Assembly (NCBI GenBank): GCA_028876375.1
Contig: JAGWSB010000008.1
Span: 1-48,958 of the forward strand
Source of the DNA: Chloroflexota bacterium
GTDB taxonomy: Bacteria; Chloroflexota; Limnocylindria; P2-11E
Direction of reading: 5' to 3'
DNA: 48,958 bases
Of this stretch, positions 1 to 7,409 are shown one piece after another. The notes below the pieces were generated by a model, which worked only from the letters and a program-made list of their open reading frames with translations, had not been told where the DNA came from and searched no databases. Position numbers and translations under genes: made by a program. Numbering within the stretch: position 1 is the first letter of the stretch; each line of letters begins with the position of its first letter.

Positions 1-237
1 CGTGTCGGCGAGCGGGACGCCGACCCCGAGGGCGCGCAGGAGCTCACCATGGGCAGCTCCGCCGACGGCCACGCGCGGGATGGCCGTGTCGTAGCGCCCC
101 GCGAGTGCGATAGCGTCGGCGTCGGCGAGGTCGACCAGTACCAGCTCCGGTGCGTCGTCGACCCTCTCGAGTCCGAGGACGCGGACCGCGGCGTCGAATG
201 CGCCGCCGCAGACCGCCGCACGCGGTGGCCGCCTCAT
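1..237 (-). CDS. CpaE/TadZ-like N-terminal domain, partial (runs off the window start)
   Basis: The ATG at 237 overlaps the stop of the upstream gene (ATGA), and the frame stays open for 79 codons to base 1. The visible part begins MRRPPRAAVCGG and alternates hydrophobic strands with acidic turns (ELVLVDLADADAIAL, IPRVAVGGAAHGELL). This resembles the receiver-like N-terminal domain of CpaE/TadZ pilus-localisation ATPases. The ATPase domain that would prove it lies outside the window. The call rests mostly on position directly after CpaB-, TadG- and TadE-like genes. Expected role is positioning of the Tad pilus machine at the inner membrane. Another receiver-like protein is possible. Confidence 0.45.
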   Translation of the reverse strand, partial: MRRPPRAAVCGGAFDAAVRVLGLERVDDAPELVLVDLADADAIALAGRYDTAIPRVAVGGAAHGELLRALGVGVPLADT

Positions 238-638
238 CGGAGCGAGCGCAGGATGGGGACGAGCGACAGGCCACGAGCGCGCGCGCTCGCGATCGCCGCC
301 GCGTCGTCCGCGGTGAGCTCGACGACGACCGCGCGCTCGTCGGAGGAGAGGACGCGGAGGCCGCTCGCGATAGGCGCCGCCCGCTCGCCGACGCGCGTCC
401 CGAGCAGGTCGAGGATGTCGTCGTCGCGAAGCCCGGGTAGCGGTGCGGTCAGCCAGGACGTCGGGATGGCGAACGCCCACGTGCGCTCGCCGAGGCGCTC
501 CGCGATCGACGCGGGCGCCCGCGATGCCGGGCGGTCGCCGGACGGCGCGAGCGACGTCGCAGCCGCGACGATCGCGAGAGCGGCGGCGGCGACGACCAGC
601 AAGGGCCGCATGCGTTCACGCGCGGCGCGGCGCCTCAC
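234..638 (-). CDS. CpaB/RcpC-like pilus assembly protein, short form
   Basis: 134 residues. A basic N-terminus is followed by one membrane segment (about residues 12-28, LLVVAAAALAIVAAATS). An extracytoplasmic domain follows, with a pattern typical of the C-terminal half of CpaB/RcpC: a GLRDDDILDLLGTRV segment, then GLRVLSSDERAVVVELT and an alanine-rich helix ending in LVPILRSLR. CpaB proteins of Tad systems are usually about twice as long and carry a SAF domain, so this is a reduced form. The GTG start at 638 overlaps the TGA of the TadG-like gene (GTGA); an internal ATG at 611 is an alternative start. The family call is an inference from pattern and context. Confidence 0.5.
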   Translation of the reverse strand: MRRRAARERMRPLLVVAAAALAIVAAATSLAPSGDRPASRAPASIAERLGERTWAFAIPTSWLTAPLPGLRDDDILDLLGTRVGERAAPIASGLRVLSSDERAVVVELTADDAAAIASARARGLSLVPILRSLR

Positions 639-1048
639 GGACGCGCCTCGAGGAGCGCCGTGTGCGGCCGCCCCGCGAGCGTCAGGTGGACCTCGATCTC
701 GTAGCCGAAGCTCAGGACCTCGATGCCGGCGGGGTCGCTCCGGCCGTGGGCGCGAGCGAGCCGCACCGCGGCGTCGCGCGCGGCGTTCGTGACCGCCGGA
801 TCCGCGACGAACTGCGCCGTCTCGGCGCGGTCGAGGTCGTGTCCCAGCTCGTGCGCTCGCGCGAGCTGAAGGTCGGCGACGACAGCGCCCGCGGCCGCGA
901 CCGCCGCTTCGCCGGCGCGGTCATCGCGCGCGATCGCGAGGATGCGGTCGGAGACCGCGCGCAGCCCCACGAGCGCGACGGCGGCAACGGCGAGGAGCAC
1001 CGCGGCGAGGACGAGGGCCTGGCCGCGGTCGCTCGTCAGGGCGTCCAC
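635..1048 (-). CDS. TadG-like pilus assembly protein (helical membrane-anchored)
   Basis: 137 residues starting at a GTG that overlaps the end of the TadE-like gene by 13 bases. The N-terminus is diagnostic of the TadE/TadG group: DRGQALVLAAVLLAVAAVAL at about residues 7-26, a short Asp-Arg-Gly-Gln motif followed at once by a hydrophobic segment. The rest is an alanine-rich, mostly helical extracytoplasmic domain, without the von Willebrand domain of full TadG. Such pseudopilin-like proteins are thought to sit at the base of Tad (Flp) pili. It is part of a tightly overlapping minus-strand operon with TadE-like, CpaB-like and CpaE-like genes. Confidence 0.6.
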   Translation of the reverse strand: MDALTSDRGQALVLAAVLLAVAAVALVGLRAVSDRILAIARDDRAGEAAVAAAGAVVADLQLARAHELGHDLDRAETAQFVADPAVTNAARDAAVRLARAHGRSDPAGIEVLSFGYEIEVHLTLAGRPHTALLEARP

Positions 1049-1443
1049 TCGATCATCCGAGCCGCCGATCCGCCGACGGCGACCGAGGGCATCCCCGCGA
1101 AGCCGAGCGGGACCGGGACGACGTAGCGGAGCTCGACGCGCAGGGTCGACCCGCGCGGATCGTTGGCGCGCGGGGCCTCGTGCTCGCTCGGCGCGATGCG
1201 GATCGCGACGCGGTCCGCCGGGAGCGGCGCGACCGCAGCGGCGATGGCGTGCGCGATGCGTTCGTCGTCGTTCGTGAGCGACCCCACGCGCGCCCCCTCG
1301 GCCGCCGCATGCGCGAGGGCGAGACGCGCTATGCCGACGTCGGTCACGAGGACGAGCCCGAAGGCGAAGGCGAGGAGAAAGGGAAGGACGAGCGCGAGCT
1401 CGATGAGCGCCTGGCCGTCGTCCGCGGCCCTGCGCATCGTCAC
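1036..1443 (-). CDS. TadE-like pseudopilin
   Basis: 135 residues. The N-terminus has the TadE signature: a charged start, then DDGQALIELALVLPFLLAFA with the conserved glutamate after the Gln-Ala-Leu-Ile motif, followed by a long hydrophobic helix. Family members are cleaved by the prepilin peptidase and help assemble Flp/Tad pili at the outer face of the membrane. No flp major pilin or tadA ATPase is visible in the window; they may lie beyond base 1. The start is GTG at 1443, overlapping the stop of the upstream hydrolase; ATG at 1437 is two codons later. Confidence 0.7.
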   Translation of the reverse strand: MTMRRAADDGQALIELALVLPFLLAFAFGLVLVTDVGIARLALAHAAAEGARVGSLTNDDERIAHAIAAAVAPLPADRVAIRIAPSEHEAPRANDPRGSTLRVELRYVVPVPLGFAGMPSVAVGGSAARMIEWTP

Positions 1444-2498
1444 TCGGCCGCGCGCGGCACGCGTTCGTCCGTGGCGGCCCTGACGGCGCGGGCGACGACC
1501 GCGGCGAGAGCGCCCACGCCGAGAGCGAGGCGCGCACCAGGGTCGCTCGCGATCGTCTGGGCAGCGCCCGAGTACAGCGCGGTCGCCTCACGTTCGATCT
1601 CTTTGCTGACCGCGTCGGCGACCGCGCGCTCATCGCGTGAGCGAAGGTCCGGCGAGGGTCGTCGCGAGACGATCGTCGCCCACACGACGTCATGGATCTC
1701 ATCGTTGTCGAGGACGCCCCCGTGCCCCTCGAGCTGATCCCATTCCGCGTCAGGCAGGTACTCGCGCGCATCGACGCGCCGGTCGAGCGTGTCGCGGCGG
1801 AGCACGAACGCGTCGGTCGCGAGGCGCAGACGCAGCGTCGCCGTCGTCCGCGGCGTGCGGTGCGGCGGAGCCATGCGCGCCAGGTCGTGGCCCGCGCGCG
1901 TCGTCGGATCCGGACCGTCGCGCAAGATCTCGTGCACCTCCGCCGCGAGGAGCGGGTCCACGGCAAGATGCGGGACGACGATCCGCGCCACCGTCGCGCC
2001 GTTGTGCGGACCGGCGAGCGCGACGTACGTACGCACCCCGGCCAGATCCTTCGCGAAGGCGCGATCGGCGACCGCACCGCCCATCGAGTGGGTGACGACA
2101 TGGACATCGGCGCATTCGTCGCGAAGAGAAGCGACGAAGGCGGCTAGAGCTTCCGCGCTCTCGTCGATCGAGCCCGTGCTGTCGTAGCGGAAGCCCGGCG
2201 TGTCGTACCCGAAGTGATAGGCACGGAAGCGCGGATCCCCGTCGGACCAGGCGAGGAGCGGATCGAAGGCGCGGTCCCCGTTCGTCGAGGCGAAGCCGCC
2301 GACGGCGATGACGCACTGCGGCCCTAGCGGGCCGGACTCCTCTTTCGGGAGCGCGGTCGCGGGCGGACGGAGGATCGTGCACGGAGCACTCCCCGGGCGG
2401 CCGCAGACCCTTTCGTCGGCCGCCGCCGATGACGAGAGCGGCGCGAGGAGGAGGGCGGCGGCGAGCGCGAGGGCAGGAGCTCGGGCGGAGAAGCGCAT
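1440..2498 (-). CDS. Secreted alpha/beta hydrolase (lipase-like)
   Basis: 352 residues. A signal peptide is clear (MRFSARAPALALAAALLLAP, with a likely cleavage site near Ala-Ala-Ala-Asp at 25-28). The mature part has the alpha/beta hydrolase nucleophile elbow THSMGG at 136-141, with Ser138, preceded by the strand DVHVV. This is the arrangement of triacylglycerol lipases and PGAP1-like esterases. An aspartate and histidine for the triad probably lie near 255-270 (a Gly-His-Gly-Gly motif), but I cannot assign them firmly. The substrate is unknown. It overlaps the TadE-like gene by four bases, so it is probably made together with the pilus components. The C-terminus has a hydrophobic stretch (LGVGALAAVVARAV) that may anchor it. 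Confidence 0.7.
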   Translation of the reverse strand: MRFSARAPALALAAALLLAPLSSSAAADERVCGRPGSAPCTILRPPATALPKEESGPLGPQCVIAVGGFASTNGDRAFDPLLAWSDGDPRFRAYHFGYDTPGFRYDSTGSIDESAEALAAFVASLRDECADVHVVTHSMGGAVADRAFAKDLAGVRTYVALAGPHNGATVARIVVPHLAVDPLLAAEVHEILRDGPDPTTRAGHDLARMAPPHRTPRTTATLRLRLATDAFVLRRDTLDRRVDAREYLPDAEWDQLEGHGGVLDNDEIHDVVWATIVSRRPSPDLRSRDERAVADAVSKEIEREATALYSGAAQTIASDPGARLALGVGALAAVVARAVRAATDERVPRAAE

Positions 2499-2531
2499 CC
2501 AATGCGGTGGGATCGGCCGCCGCTTGTCGCG

Positions 2532-3257
2532 TCAGGGCCGGGTCCGCGCCACCTCCGCGGCGGAGCGCTGCGCCGCGAGCTCCATCGCGTCGTCGAGCGG
2601 CTCCAGCCGGACGGCGTCATGGCGGCGCTCGAGCGCCCAGAGCAGAAGCATGTCCGCGAGCCACGGGTTCTTCGGCAGGACCGAGCCGTGGCAGTACGTC
2701 CCGACGATCCGCCCCTGGACCGCGCCTTCGGTCTTGTCCTGGCCGTTGTTCCCGTGCCCGACGATGACGCGCGCCAGCGGGCGCGCCGCGGGGCCGAGGT
2801 AGGTGTAGCCGGAGTGGTTCTCGAAGCCGATGAGCGTCCCCTGCGGCGCCTCGGCGAGCAGGTTGCCGACGAAGCGGACCTTACCCGCGCGTGTCGTCAC
2901 GTCGAGCGCCCCAAGGCCGGCGATCGACGGACCTTCGGCGGGGACGTACTCGCGTCCGAGGAGCTGGTACCCGCCGCAGACGGAGAGCACGGCTGCGCCC
3001 GACGCGAGCGCGCGCCGCAGCGCGGCGCCGTTCGGTCCCTGGAGGTCACGGGAGACCACGTCCTGCCCGAGGTCCTGTCCGCCGCCGAAGAAATAGAGGT
3101 CGGCCCACTCGGGTTCGAGCGCCTCGCCCTCGTGCAGCTCGCGCACCTCGGCGTCGATCCCGCGCCAGCGGGCGCGCTGCGTGAGAGCGATGACGTTCCC
3201 ACGGTCGCCGTAGATGCACATGAGGTCGGGATAGATGTGGCAGACGCGCAGGTCCAC
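2532..3257 (-). CDS. gatD: Lipid II isoglutaminyl synthase, glutamine amidotransferase subunit GatD
   Basis: 241 residues, the family's usual size. GatD releases ammonia from glutamine; partner MurT uses it to amidate D-iso-glutamate of the lipid II stem peptide. The class I (CobB/CobQ-like) amidotransferase fold is visible: N-terminal VCHIYPDLMCIYGDRGN motif, nucleophile Cys in SVCGGYQLLG (about 92-101), then the catalytic His in YCHGSVLPKNPW. MurT is encoded upstream on the same strand with a small gene between. The GTG start at 3257 is preceded by TAGGAT ending six bases before it, so this gene may also have its own leaderless promoter. Confidence 0.93.
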   Translation of the reverse strand: MDLRVCHIYPDLMCIYGDRGNVIALTQRARWRGIDAEVRELHEGEALEPEWADLYFFGGGQDLGQDVVSRDLQGPNGAALRRALASGAAVLSVCGGYQLLGREYVPAEGPSIAGLGALDVTTRAGKVRFVGNLLAEAPQGTLIGFENHSGYTYLGPAARPLARVIVGHGNNGQDKTEGAVQGRIVGTYCHGSVLPKNPWLADMLLLWALERRHDAVRLEPLDDAMELAAQRSAAEVARTRP

Positions 3258-3263
3258 GGACCG

Positions 3264-3269
3264 ATCCTA
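3264..3269 (-). promoter_or_regulatory. Candidate -10 box for gatD (leaderless)
   Basis: TAGGAT reads on the minus strand and ends six bases before the GTG start of gatD. A transcription start about seven bases downstream would fall on the start codon. No recognisable -35 was found. It fits a pattern seen at eleven other genes here. Confidence 0.4.
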
Positions 3270-3286
3270 TCGGCCGCGCGGGAGGG

Positions 3287-3490
3287 TCAGTCGCCCGGCT
3301 GCGTGTACCCCATGCGGATCTCGGACATCCACTCCTCGAGGACGATGCCGAGCGGATCCGTCGGACGGCGACCGACCTTCGAGACGTGGCGCGTGCGCGG
3401 CGGTTCCGGCAGCGGGCGCGCGACCCAGTGGTGACCGACGAAGAGGATGCGGGGATCGTGCCGCGGGAGGTCGCGGTGGAGCTGCTTCAT
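3287..3490 (-). CDS. Small protein of unknown function between murT and gatD
   Basis: 67 residues starting MKQLHRDLPRHDPRI and ending SEIRMGYTQPGD. I do not recognise the family. It looks genuinely coding: nearly every codon ends in G or C, like its neighbours, and it fills the 289-base gap between murT and gatD in the same direction. It is basic in the middle (PRTRHVSKVGRRP) with an acidic, amphipathic end (VLEEWMSEIR). There is no signal peptide or membrane segment. The position suggests co-expression with the amidation enzymes, but no function can be given. There is no clear ribosome binding site, only a weak AGG about 15 bases upstream. Confidence 0.5.
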   Translation of the reverse strand: MKQLHRDLPRHDPRILFVGHHWVARPLPEPPRTRHVSKVGRRPTDPLGIVLEEWMSEIRMGYTQPGD

Positions 3491-3546
3491 CGCGCGACAC
3501 ACTGGGACCTGGAGCGGCGGCGCACAACGGGCCGATCGGCCCTCGC

Positions 3547-4923
3547 TCAGTCCTCCCAGAAGCGGCCGACATAGCCCATGTCGCTGAGCGCGCCGCGCAG
3601 GGCCAGCATGGCCGTGTAGGTCGTGAGGACGGTGACCTCGCCGCCCGGCGCGGCCATGTCGATCGCATGTCGGAGCGCCTCGCGCCAACCGTCCACGACC
3701 TCCAGGTCGGCGGCGCGCACGCCCGCGTACTTGAGGCGCAGCGCGAGGTCGCGGGCGCGCAGGCCGGTCACGACGGCGCGCTCGACCGCCGGCGCGAGAG
3801 CCTCGAAGTCGGCGTCCCAGATCCACGAGACGTCGCGCCCGTCGGCGTCGCGGTCGTTGAGCGCCGCGAGGATGCGGTGCCGTCCGCCGCGCTCGAGGAG
3901 CGCGCCGATCGCGGCGTTGAAGCCGGCGGGGTTCTTCACGAGGACGATGCGAAGGCGACGGCCGTCGGCCTCGACGACCTCGAGGCGTCCGAAAGGCGGG
4001 CGGAACGCGGCGAGCGCGCGGCCGACGGTGGCGTCGTCGATGGCGAGGGCGCGCGCGACGGCGACGGCGGCGAGCGCGTTGTACGCGTTGTACAGGCCGC
4101 CGAGCGGGACCTCGACGAGCGCGCCGGCGCCGGTCAGCTCCAGCCGCGTCCGGTCCGGCGCGAGCACGACGCGGGCGGCGGCCACGTCGCGCGCGGGACG
4201 CGCGAGGCCGCACGCGGGACAGCGCCAGTCGCCGACGTGGGCGAGGACGACGCGCGTGTACGCGAGACGCGCGCCGCAGCGCGGGCAGTGGGTCGCGTCG
4301 CTGATGCTCTGGGGGACCTTCCCGCCGACGGAGGCGTCGTCGATCCCGAAGAAGAGGACAGGGCCCGCGTGGCGCTCCCCCAGGCGGGCCACGAGCGGGT
4401 CGTCGGCGTTGAGGACGAGCGTCGTCGCGGCCGGGAGGCGTGCGAACGCGTCCGCGATGCGCCGCGCCAGCTGGTCGACCTCGAAGTAGCGGTCGAGCTG
4501 GTCGCGGAAGAGGTTGGTGACGAGGACGACGCGGGGCTCGAGGCGCGCGACGACCCGAGGGATCGACGCCTCGTCGACCTCGAAGATGCCGACGTCGCCG
4601 CGCGGACGGCCGGCGGCGTCCGCGTCGGCCAGGAGAGCCGCGGCGATACCGCGCTCGAGGTTGGAGCCGGTGCGGTTGTGCACCGGCGTCCGACCCGCGG
4701 AGCGCGCGATCTCCGCGAGCATCCGCGACGTCGTCGTCTTGCCGTTCGTCCCCGAGACGAGGACGGCGCCGTGCGCCAGGCGCGCCGAGAGGTGGCCGAT
4801 GAGATCGGGGTCGACGGCGAGAGTGACGAGCCCGGGGAGGGCGGTCCCGCCGCGGCCCAGCGCGTGGAGGCCGGCGCGCGCGACCTTGCCGGCGCCGACC
4901 GCGGCGATGGTGCGGAGGGTCAT
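3547..4923 (-). CDS. murT: Lipid II isoglutaminyl synthase, Mur ligase subunit MurT
   Basis: 458 residues. MurT activates the D-glutamate alpha-carboxyl of lipid II with ATP and, with ammonia from GatD, makes D-isoglutamine. The Mur ligase P-loop GTNGKTTTSRM lies near 58-68. A four-cysteine zinc ribbon typical of MurT is inserted in the central domain (HCPRCGARL, then WRCPACGL). The C-terminal DUF1727-type domain contains LNDRDADGRDVSWIWD, with the aspartate implicated in catalysis. The ATG at 4923 is preceded by TACGCT seven bases upstream, a probable leaderless start. The merR gene ends only 37 bases before it, so both read-through and separate transcription are possible. Confidence 0.93.
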   Translation of the reverse strand: MTLRTIAAVGAGKVARAGLHALGRGGTALPGLVTLAVDPDLIGHLSARLAHGAVLVSGTNGKTTTSRMLAEIARSAGRTPVHNRTGSNLERGIAAALLADADAAGRPRGDVGIFEVDEASIPRVVARLEPRVVLVTNLFRDQLDRYFEVDQLARRIADAFARLPAATTLVLNADDPLVARLGERHAGPVLFFGIDDASVGGKVPQSISDATHCPRCGARLAYTRVVLAHVGDWRCPACGLARPARDVAAARVVLAPDRTRLELTGAGALVEVPLGGLYNAYNALAAVAVARALAIDDATVGRALAAFRPPFGRLEVVEADGRRLRIVLVKNPAGFNAAIGALLERGGRHRILAALNDRDADGRDVSWIWDADFEALAPAVERAVVTGLRARDLALRLKYAGVRAADLEVVDGWREALRHAIDMAAPGGEVTVLTTYTAMLALRGALSDMGYVGRFWED

Positions 4924-4930
4924 GCGCCCG

Positions 4931-4936
4931 AGCGTA
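4931..4936 (-). promoter_or_regulatory. Candidate -10 box for murT (leaderless)
   Basis: TACGCT on the minus strand, seven bases before the ATG of murT, inside the 37-base gap after the MerR gene. Same TANNNT geometry as the other leaderless candidates. Confidence 0.4.
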
Positions 4937-4960
4937 CCGAGAGGTCTCGCGGAGGGGGCC

Positions 4961-5488
4961 TCAGCCCGCGCTCGCGGGGACCTCGTGGAGCAGCTGCTCG
5001 AGCTCGTCGGCGGCGCGACCGAGGCGCAACGCGAGCGCCTTCGACCCGTCCCCGTCGCGGCCGGGGGTCGACAGCGAGCCCTGAACGTCGAGACGCGCGA
5101 GGAGCGCGACCGCGCGCCGGAGCCGCGCGATGCCGAGCGAGGTGGGCAGATACGCGCGCAGAGCGGCGACGCGCTCTTCGAGCCGCTCGAGGCGGCGGCG
5201 CAGCTCGCCCTCGAGCTCCTCGGCGGTCATCGCGGAAAGGCGCTCGACGTCGGCCTGGATCTGCGCCATGTCGCGCTGGACGATGGCGGCGGCCTTCTCG
5301 AGCGAGTGGCCCTTCTCGAGCGCCTGGCGGATGCGGATGACCTTCTCCATCGCGAAGACGTCGTAGTCGTGCTCGCCCTCGGGCGAGGGACGCACGAGGC
5401 CCTTCTTGGTCCAGTAGATGAGCTGCCGCGGCGTCACGCGGCAGACGCGCGCGGCCTCCGCAGCCGAGAGCCGGAGTCGCGAGACCAC
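4961..5488 (-). CDS. MerR-family transcriptional regulator
   Basis: 175 residues as drawn from GTG 5488. The N-terminal winged helix is typical of MerR: LSAAEAARVCRVTPRQLIYW at about 7-26, then TKKGLVRPSPEGEHDYDVF. A coiled-coil dimerisation helix follows (about 50-115, rich in Leu/Glu/Arg). The C-terminal domain has no cysteine effector site, so a metal sensor role is unlikely. It lies directly upstream of murT and may regulate it. The start is uncertain: a strong Shine-Dalgarno sequence and 20 more coding-like codons lie upstream, opening at ATC (5546-5548) as ISDPDGREALAQ. Confidence 0.8.
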   Translation of the reverse strand: MVSRLRLSAAEAARVCRVTPRQLIYWTKKGLVRPSPEGEHDYDVFAMEKVIRIRQALEKGHSLEKAAAIVQRDMAQIQADVERLSAMTAEELEGELRRRLERLEERVAALRAYLPTSLGIARLRRAVALLARLDVQGSLSTPGRDGDGSKALALRLGRAADELEQLLHEVPASAG

Positions 5489-5545
5489 CTCGGTGTCATT
5501 CGCGACGAGGACCTGCGCGAGCGCCTCGCGACCGTCAGGATCGCT

Positions 5546-5560
5546 GATGGTCTCCTCCCC
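5546..5560 (-). promoter_or_regulatory. Strong Shine-Dalgarno facing an ATC codon, possible true start of the MerR gene
   Basis: GGGGAGGAG (5552-5560, minus strand) is followed three bases later by ATC in frame with the MerR gene. The 20 codons from ATC to the GTG at 5488 mostly end in G or C. No ATG, GTG or TTG lies at the right distance. Either ATC is the start codon or a base is wrong here. Confidence 0.4.
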
Positions 5561-5593
5561 TCGCCCGCCGGGCGCACCGGCTGGCTGCCCGGG

Positions 5594-5622
5594 AGCGTGG
5601 CACCCTCAGGCAGGCATGTCAA
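5594..5622 (-). promoter_or_regulatory. Candidate sigma-70-type promoter of the MerR gene
   Basis: On the minus strand, TTGACA (5617-5622) is followed after 17 bases by CACGCT (5594-5599). The -35 is perfect; the -10 is weak. Transcription would start near 5587 and give a leader of about 40 bases ending in the Shine-Dalgarno at 5552-5560. Confidence 0.4.
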
Positions 5623-5652
5623 CGGAACGGACAGATGGCCGATACCGCAGCA

Positions 5653-5937
5653 TCAGCGCTTGGCGGCGGGGGCGAGAGGCACGCGATAAGCGACCTTGAC
5701 CGCGGCGCGGTACTGCCGGATGCCGCCGCGCGCGTCGAGCTCGGCCCACAGGCGCGACACCTCGGCGACGACGGGTCGCGGAGCGGTGTCCTTGGCGTCG
5801 CGGACGGCGCTCGTGACCGCGTCGGCCCAGCCGCGGCGGGACGATCCGGTGACCTCGACGGTGCGTACGGCGGCGGGCGCCGCCTTAGCGCGACTTGGCC
5901 GGGAAGCCCTCGAGGCCGTACTCCTTGATCTTGGCAT
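5653..5937 (-). CDS. Dodecin-like small flavoprotein
   Basis: 94 residues; the conserved part begins near residue 24. It follows the dodecin pattern: VEVTGSSRRGWADAVTSAV corresponds to the first strand, the Gly-Ser-Ser turn, the flavin-stacking tryptophan and the helix. The ending LDARGGIRQYRAAVKVAYRV corresponds to the last two strands. Dodecins form hollow 12-mers that bind riboflavin, FMN or CoA and buffer free flavin. The only standard start in frame is ATG 5937, which puts the first 53 bases inside the end of the sigma-54 activator gene. That gives an odd basic N-terminal extension (PRSRSTASRASRPSRAK). A rare start nearer 5880 would give a standard-sized dodecin. Confidence 0.72.
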   Translation of the reverse strand: MPRSRSTASRASRPSRAKAAPAAVRTVEVTGSSRRGWADAVTSAVRDAKDTAPRPVVAEVSRLWAELDARGGIRQYRAAVKVAYRVPLAPAAKR

Positions 5938-7273
5938 AGAGGAGCCGACGATAGATCCCCAGCATCTCCGCCGCCTTCGAACGATTCCCGCCGGCGTCGC
6001 GCAGCGCCTTCATGATCAGGTCCTTCTCGAACTGAGCGACGGACTTCTTGAAGAAGGAGCGCTCGCTCGGGACCTCGTCCCCCTCTTCCTCGCGGTCGCC
6101 CTCGTGGTCGCCGAAGGGGAGCTCGCGGCTGGTGATGATCTGACCGCGCGACAGGACGACGGCGCGCTCGATCACGTTCTCGAGCTCGCGGACGTTGCCC
6201 GGCCAGTCGTACTCGAGGAGCCGGCGCAGCGCCTCCTCGCTGATGGCGGCGGGCTGCGCGGTCGCGCTGTAGCGGTGCTTGGCGAGGAAGTGCTCGACGA
6301 GCGCGGGGATGTCCTCCTTGCGGTCGCGGAGCGGCGGCATGGGGATGTTGATGACGTTGAGGCGGTAGAAGAGGTCGTCGCGGAACTTCGCCTGCTCGAC
6401 CTGCTTCTGCAGGTCCTTGTTCGTCGCGCAGATGACGCGGATGTCCACCTTGATGGGCAGCGACGACCCGAGACGCTCGATCTTGCGGTCCTGCAGGACG
6501 CGGAGGAGCTTCGTCTGCGTCTGCAGGCTCATCTCGCCGATCTCGTCGAGGAAGATCGTTCCCTTGTCGGCGAGCTCGAAGCGGCCGCGTCGCTGCGTCA
6601 GCGCACCGGTGAACGAACCCTTCTCGTGTCCGAACAGCTCCGCCTCGAGGAGGGTCTCCGGGAGGGCCGCGCACGACACCTTCACGAGAGGACCCGCGCG
6701 CCGGCTCGAGTTGTAGTGGAGCGCCTCCGCGACGAGCTCCTTGCCGGTGCCGGACTCTCCGGTGATGAGCACGGTCGCGTCCGCTTTCGCGACCTTGCCG
6801 ATCGTCTTGTAGACCTCCTGCATCGGCGGCGAGTTGCCGACGATGCGCTCGGTCTGGACGAGCGAGGAGATCTCGCCGCGCAGGACCTCGACCTCCTGGG
6901 CGAGATCCTGATACTCGAAGACCTTCCCGACGGTGTGATTGATCTTGTCGAGCTCGAACGGCTTCGTCACGTAGTCGAAGGCGCCGAGCTCCATCGCGCG
7001 GATCGCCGCGTTCGAGCTCCCGAAAGCCGTCATGATCAGGACGGCCGTCCGCGGGGACGCCCCCTTCACGCGCGAGAGCGCCTCGATGCCGTCGAGCTCG
7101 GGCATGCGGACGTCCATGATCACGAGGTCGGGGCTCGCCTCTTTGACCTTGTCCACCACCTCGACGCCCGTCGCCGCCTCCTGGACGGCGTAGCCCTCGT
7201 CCTGGAGGAGCTGCCGCAGGAGCGCCCGGATGGAGGCGTCGTCGTCCGCGACGAGGATGGTCTTCTGGCCCAT
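5885..7273 (-). CDS. NtrC-family sigma-54-dependent response regulator
   Basis: 462 residues, full length. Receiver domain 1-120: acidic pocket DD at 10-11, phospho-acceptor Asp54 in IMDVRMP, Lys104. AAA+ domain about 143-380: Walker A GESGTGKE 172-179; sigma-54 contact loop GSFTGA 219-224 (the common form is GAFTGA); Walker B TIFLDEIGEM; WPGNVRELENVIERA. A Fis-type helix-turn-helix is at the end (about 425-455, GNRSKAAEMLGIYRRLLYAKI). Phosphorylation by a partner histidine kinase, absent from this window, would drive oligomerisation and open sigma-54 promoters. The neighbours do not reveal its targets, but sigma-54-like elements lie at 16518 and 24318. Confidence 0.93.
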   Translation of the reverse strand: MGQKTILVADDDASIRALLRQLLQDEGYAVQEAATGVEVVDKVKEASPDLVIMDVRMPELDGIEALSRVKGASPRTAVLIMTAFGSSNAAIRAMELGAFDYVTKPFELDKINHTVGKVFEYQDLAQEVEVLRGEISSLVQTERIVGNSPPMQEVYKTIGKVAKADATVLITGESGTGKELVAEALHYNSSRRAGPLVKVSCAALPETLLEAELFGHEKGSFTGALTQRRGRFELADKGTIFLDEIGEMSLQTQTKLLRVLQDRKIERLGSSLPIKVDIRVICATNKDLQKQVEQAKFRDDLFYRLNVINIPMPPLRDRKEDIPALVEHFLAKHRYSATAQPAAISEEALRRLLEYDWPGNVRELENVIERAVVLSRGQIITSRELPFGDHEGDREEEGDEVPSERSFFKKSVAQFEKDLIMKALRDAGGNRSKAAEMLGIYRRLLYAKIKEYGLEGFPAKSR

Positions 7274-7345
7274 CAGATGTACGGTTCCAGCGCAATTGCG
7301 GCGCGTCGCGCCACCGCTTCCGCTCTGCTCCCCACTGCGCAGGGC

Positions 7346-7374
7346 ATCCTGTGTCCCCTATGCGTACATGTCAA
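7346..7374 (-). promoter_or_regulatory. Candidate sigma-70-type promoter of the sigma-54 activator
   Basis: Minus strand: TTGACA (7369-7374), 17-base spacer, CAGGAT (7346-7351). The predicted start near 7339 leaves a leader of about 65 bases before the ATG at 7273, with no obvious Shine-Dalgarno sequence. Confidence 0.35.
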
Positions 7375-7409
7375 GGGTCCGGCATCCGCGCCCGGGAACG
7401 GGCGCAGGC

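Noticed and set aside
3235-5340. A 701-codon open frame on the plus strand
   Set aside because: Antisense to murT and part of the MerR gene; no domain is recognisable.
5598-5616. TGGCAC on the plus strand as another sigma-54 site
   Set aside because: Five bases later the sequence is GGCA, not TTGC, and no plus-strand gene follows.
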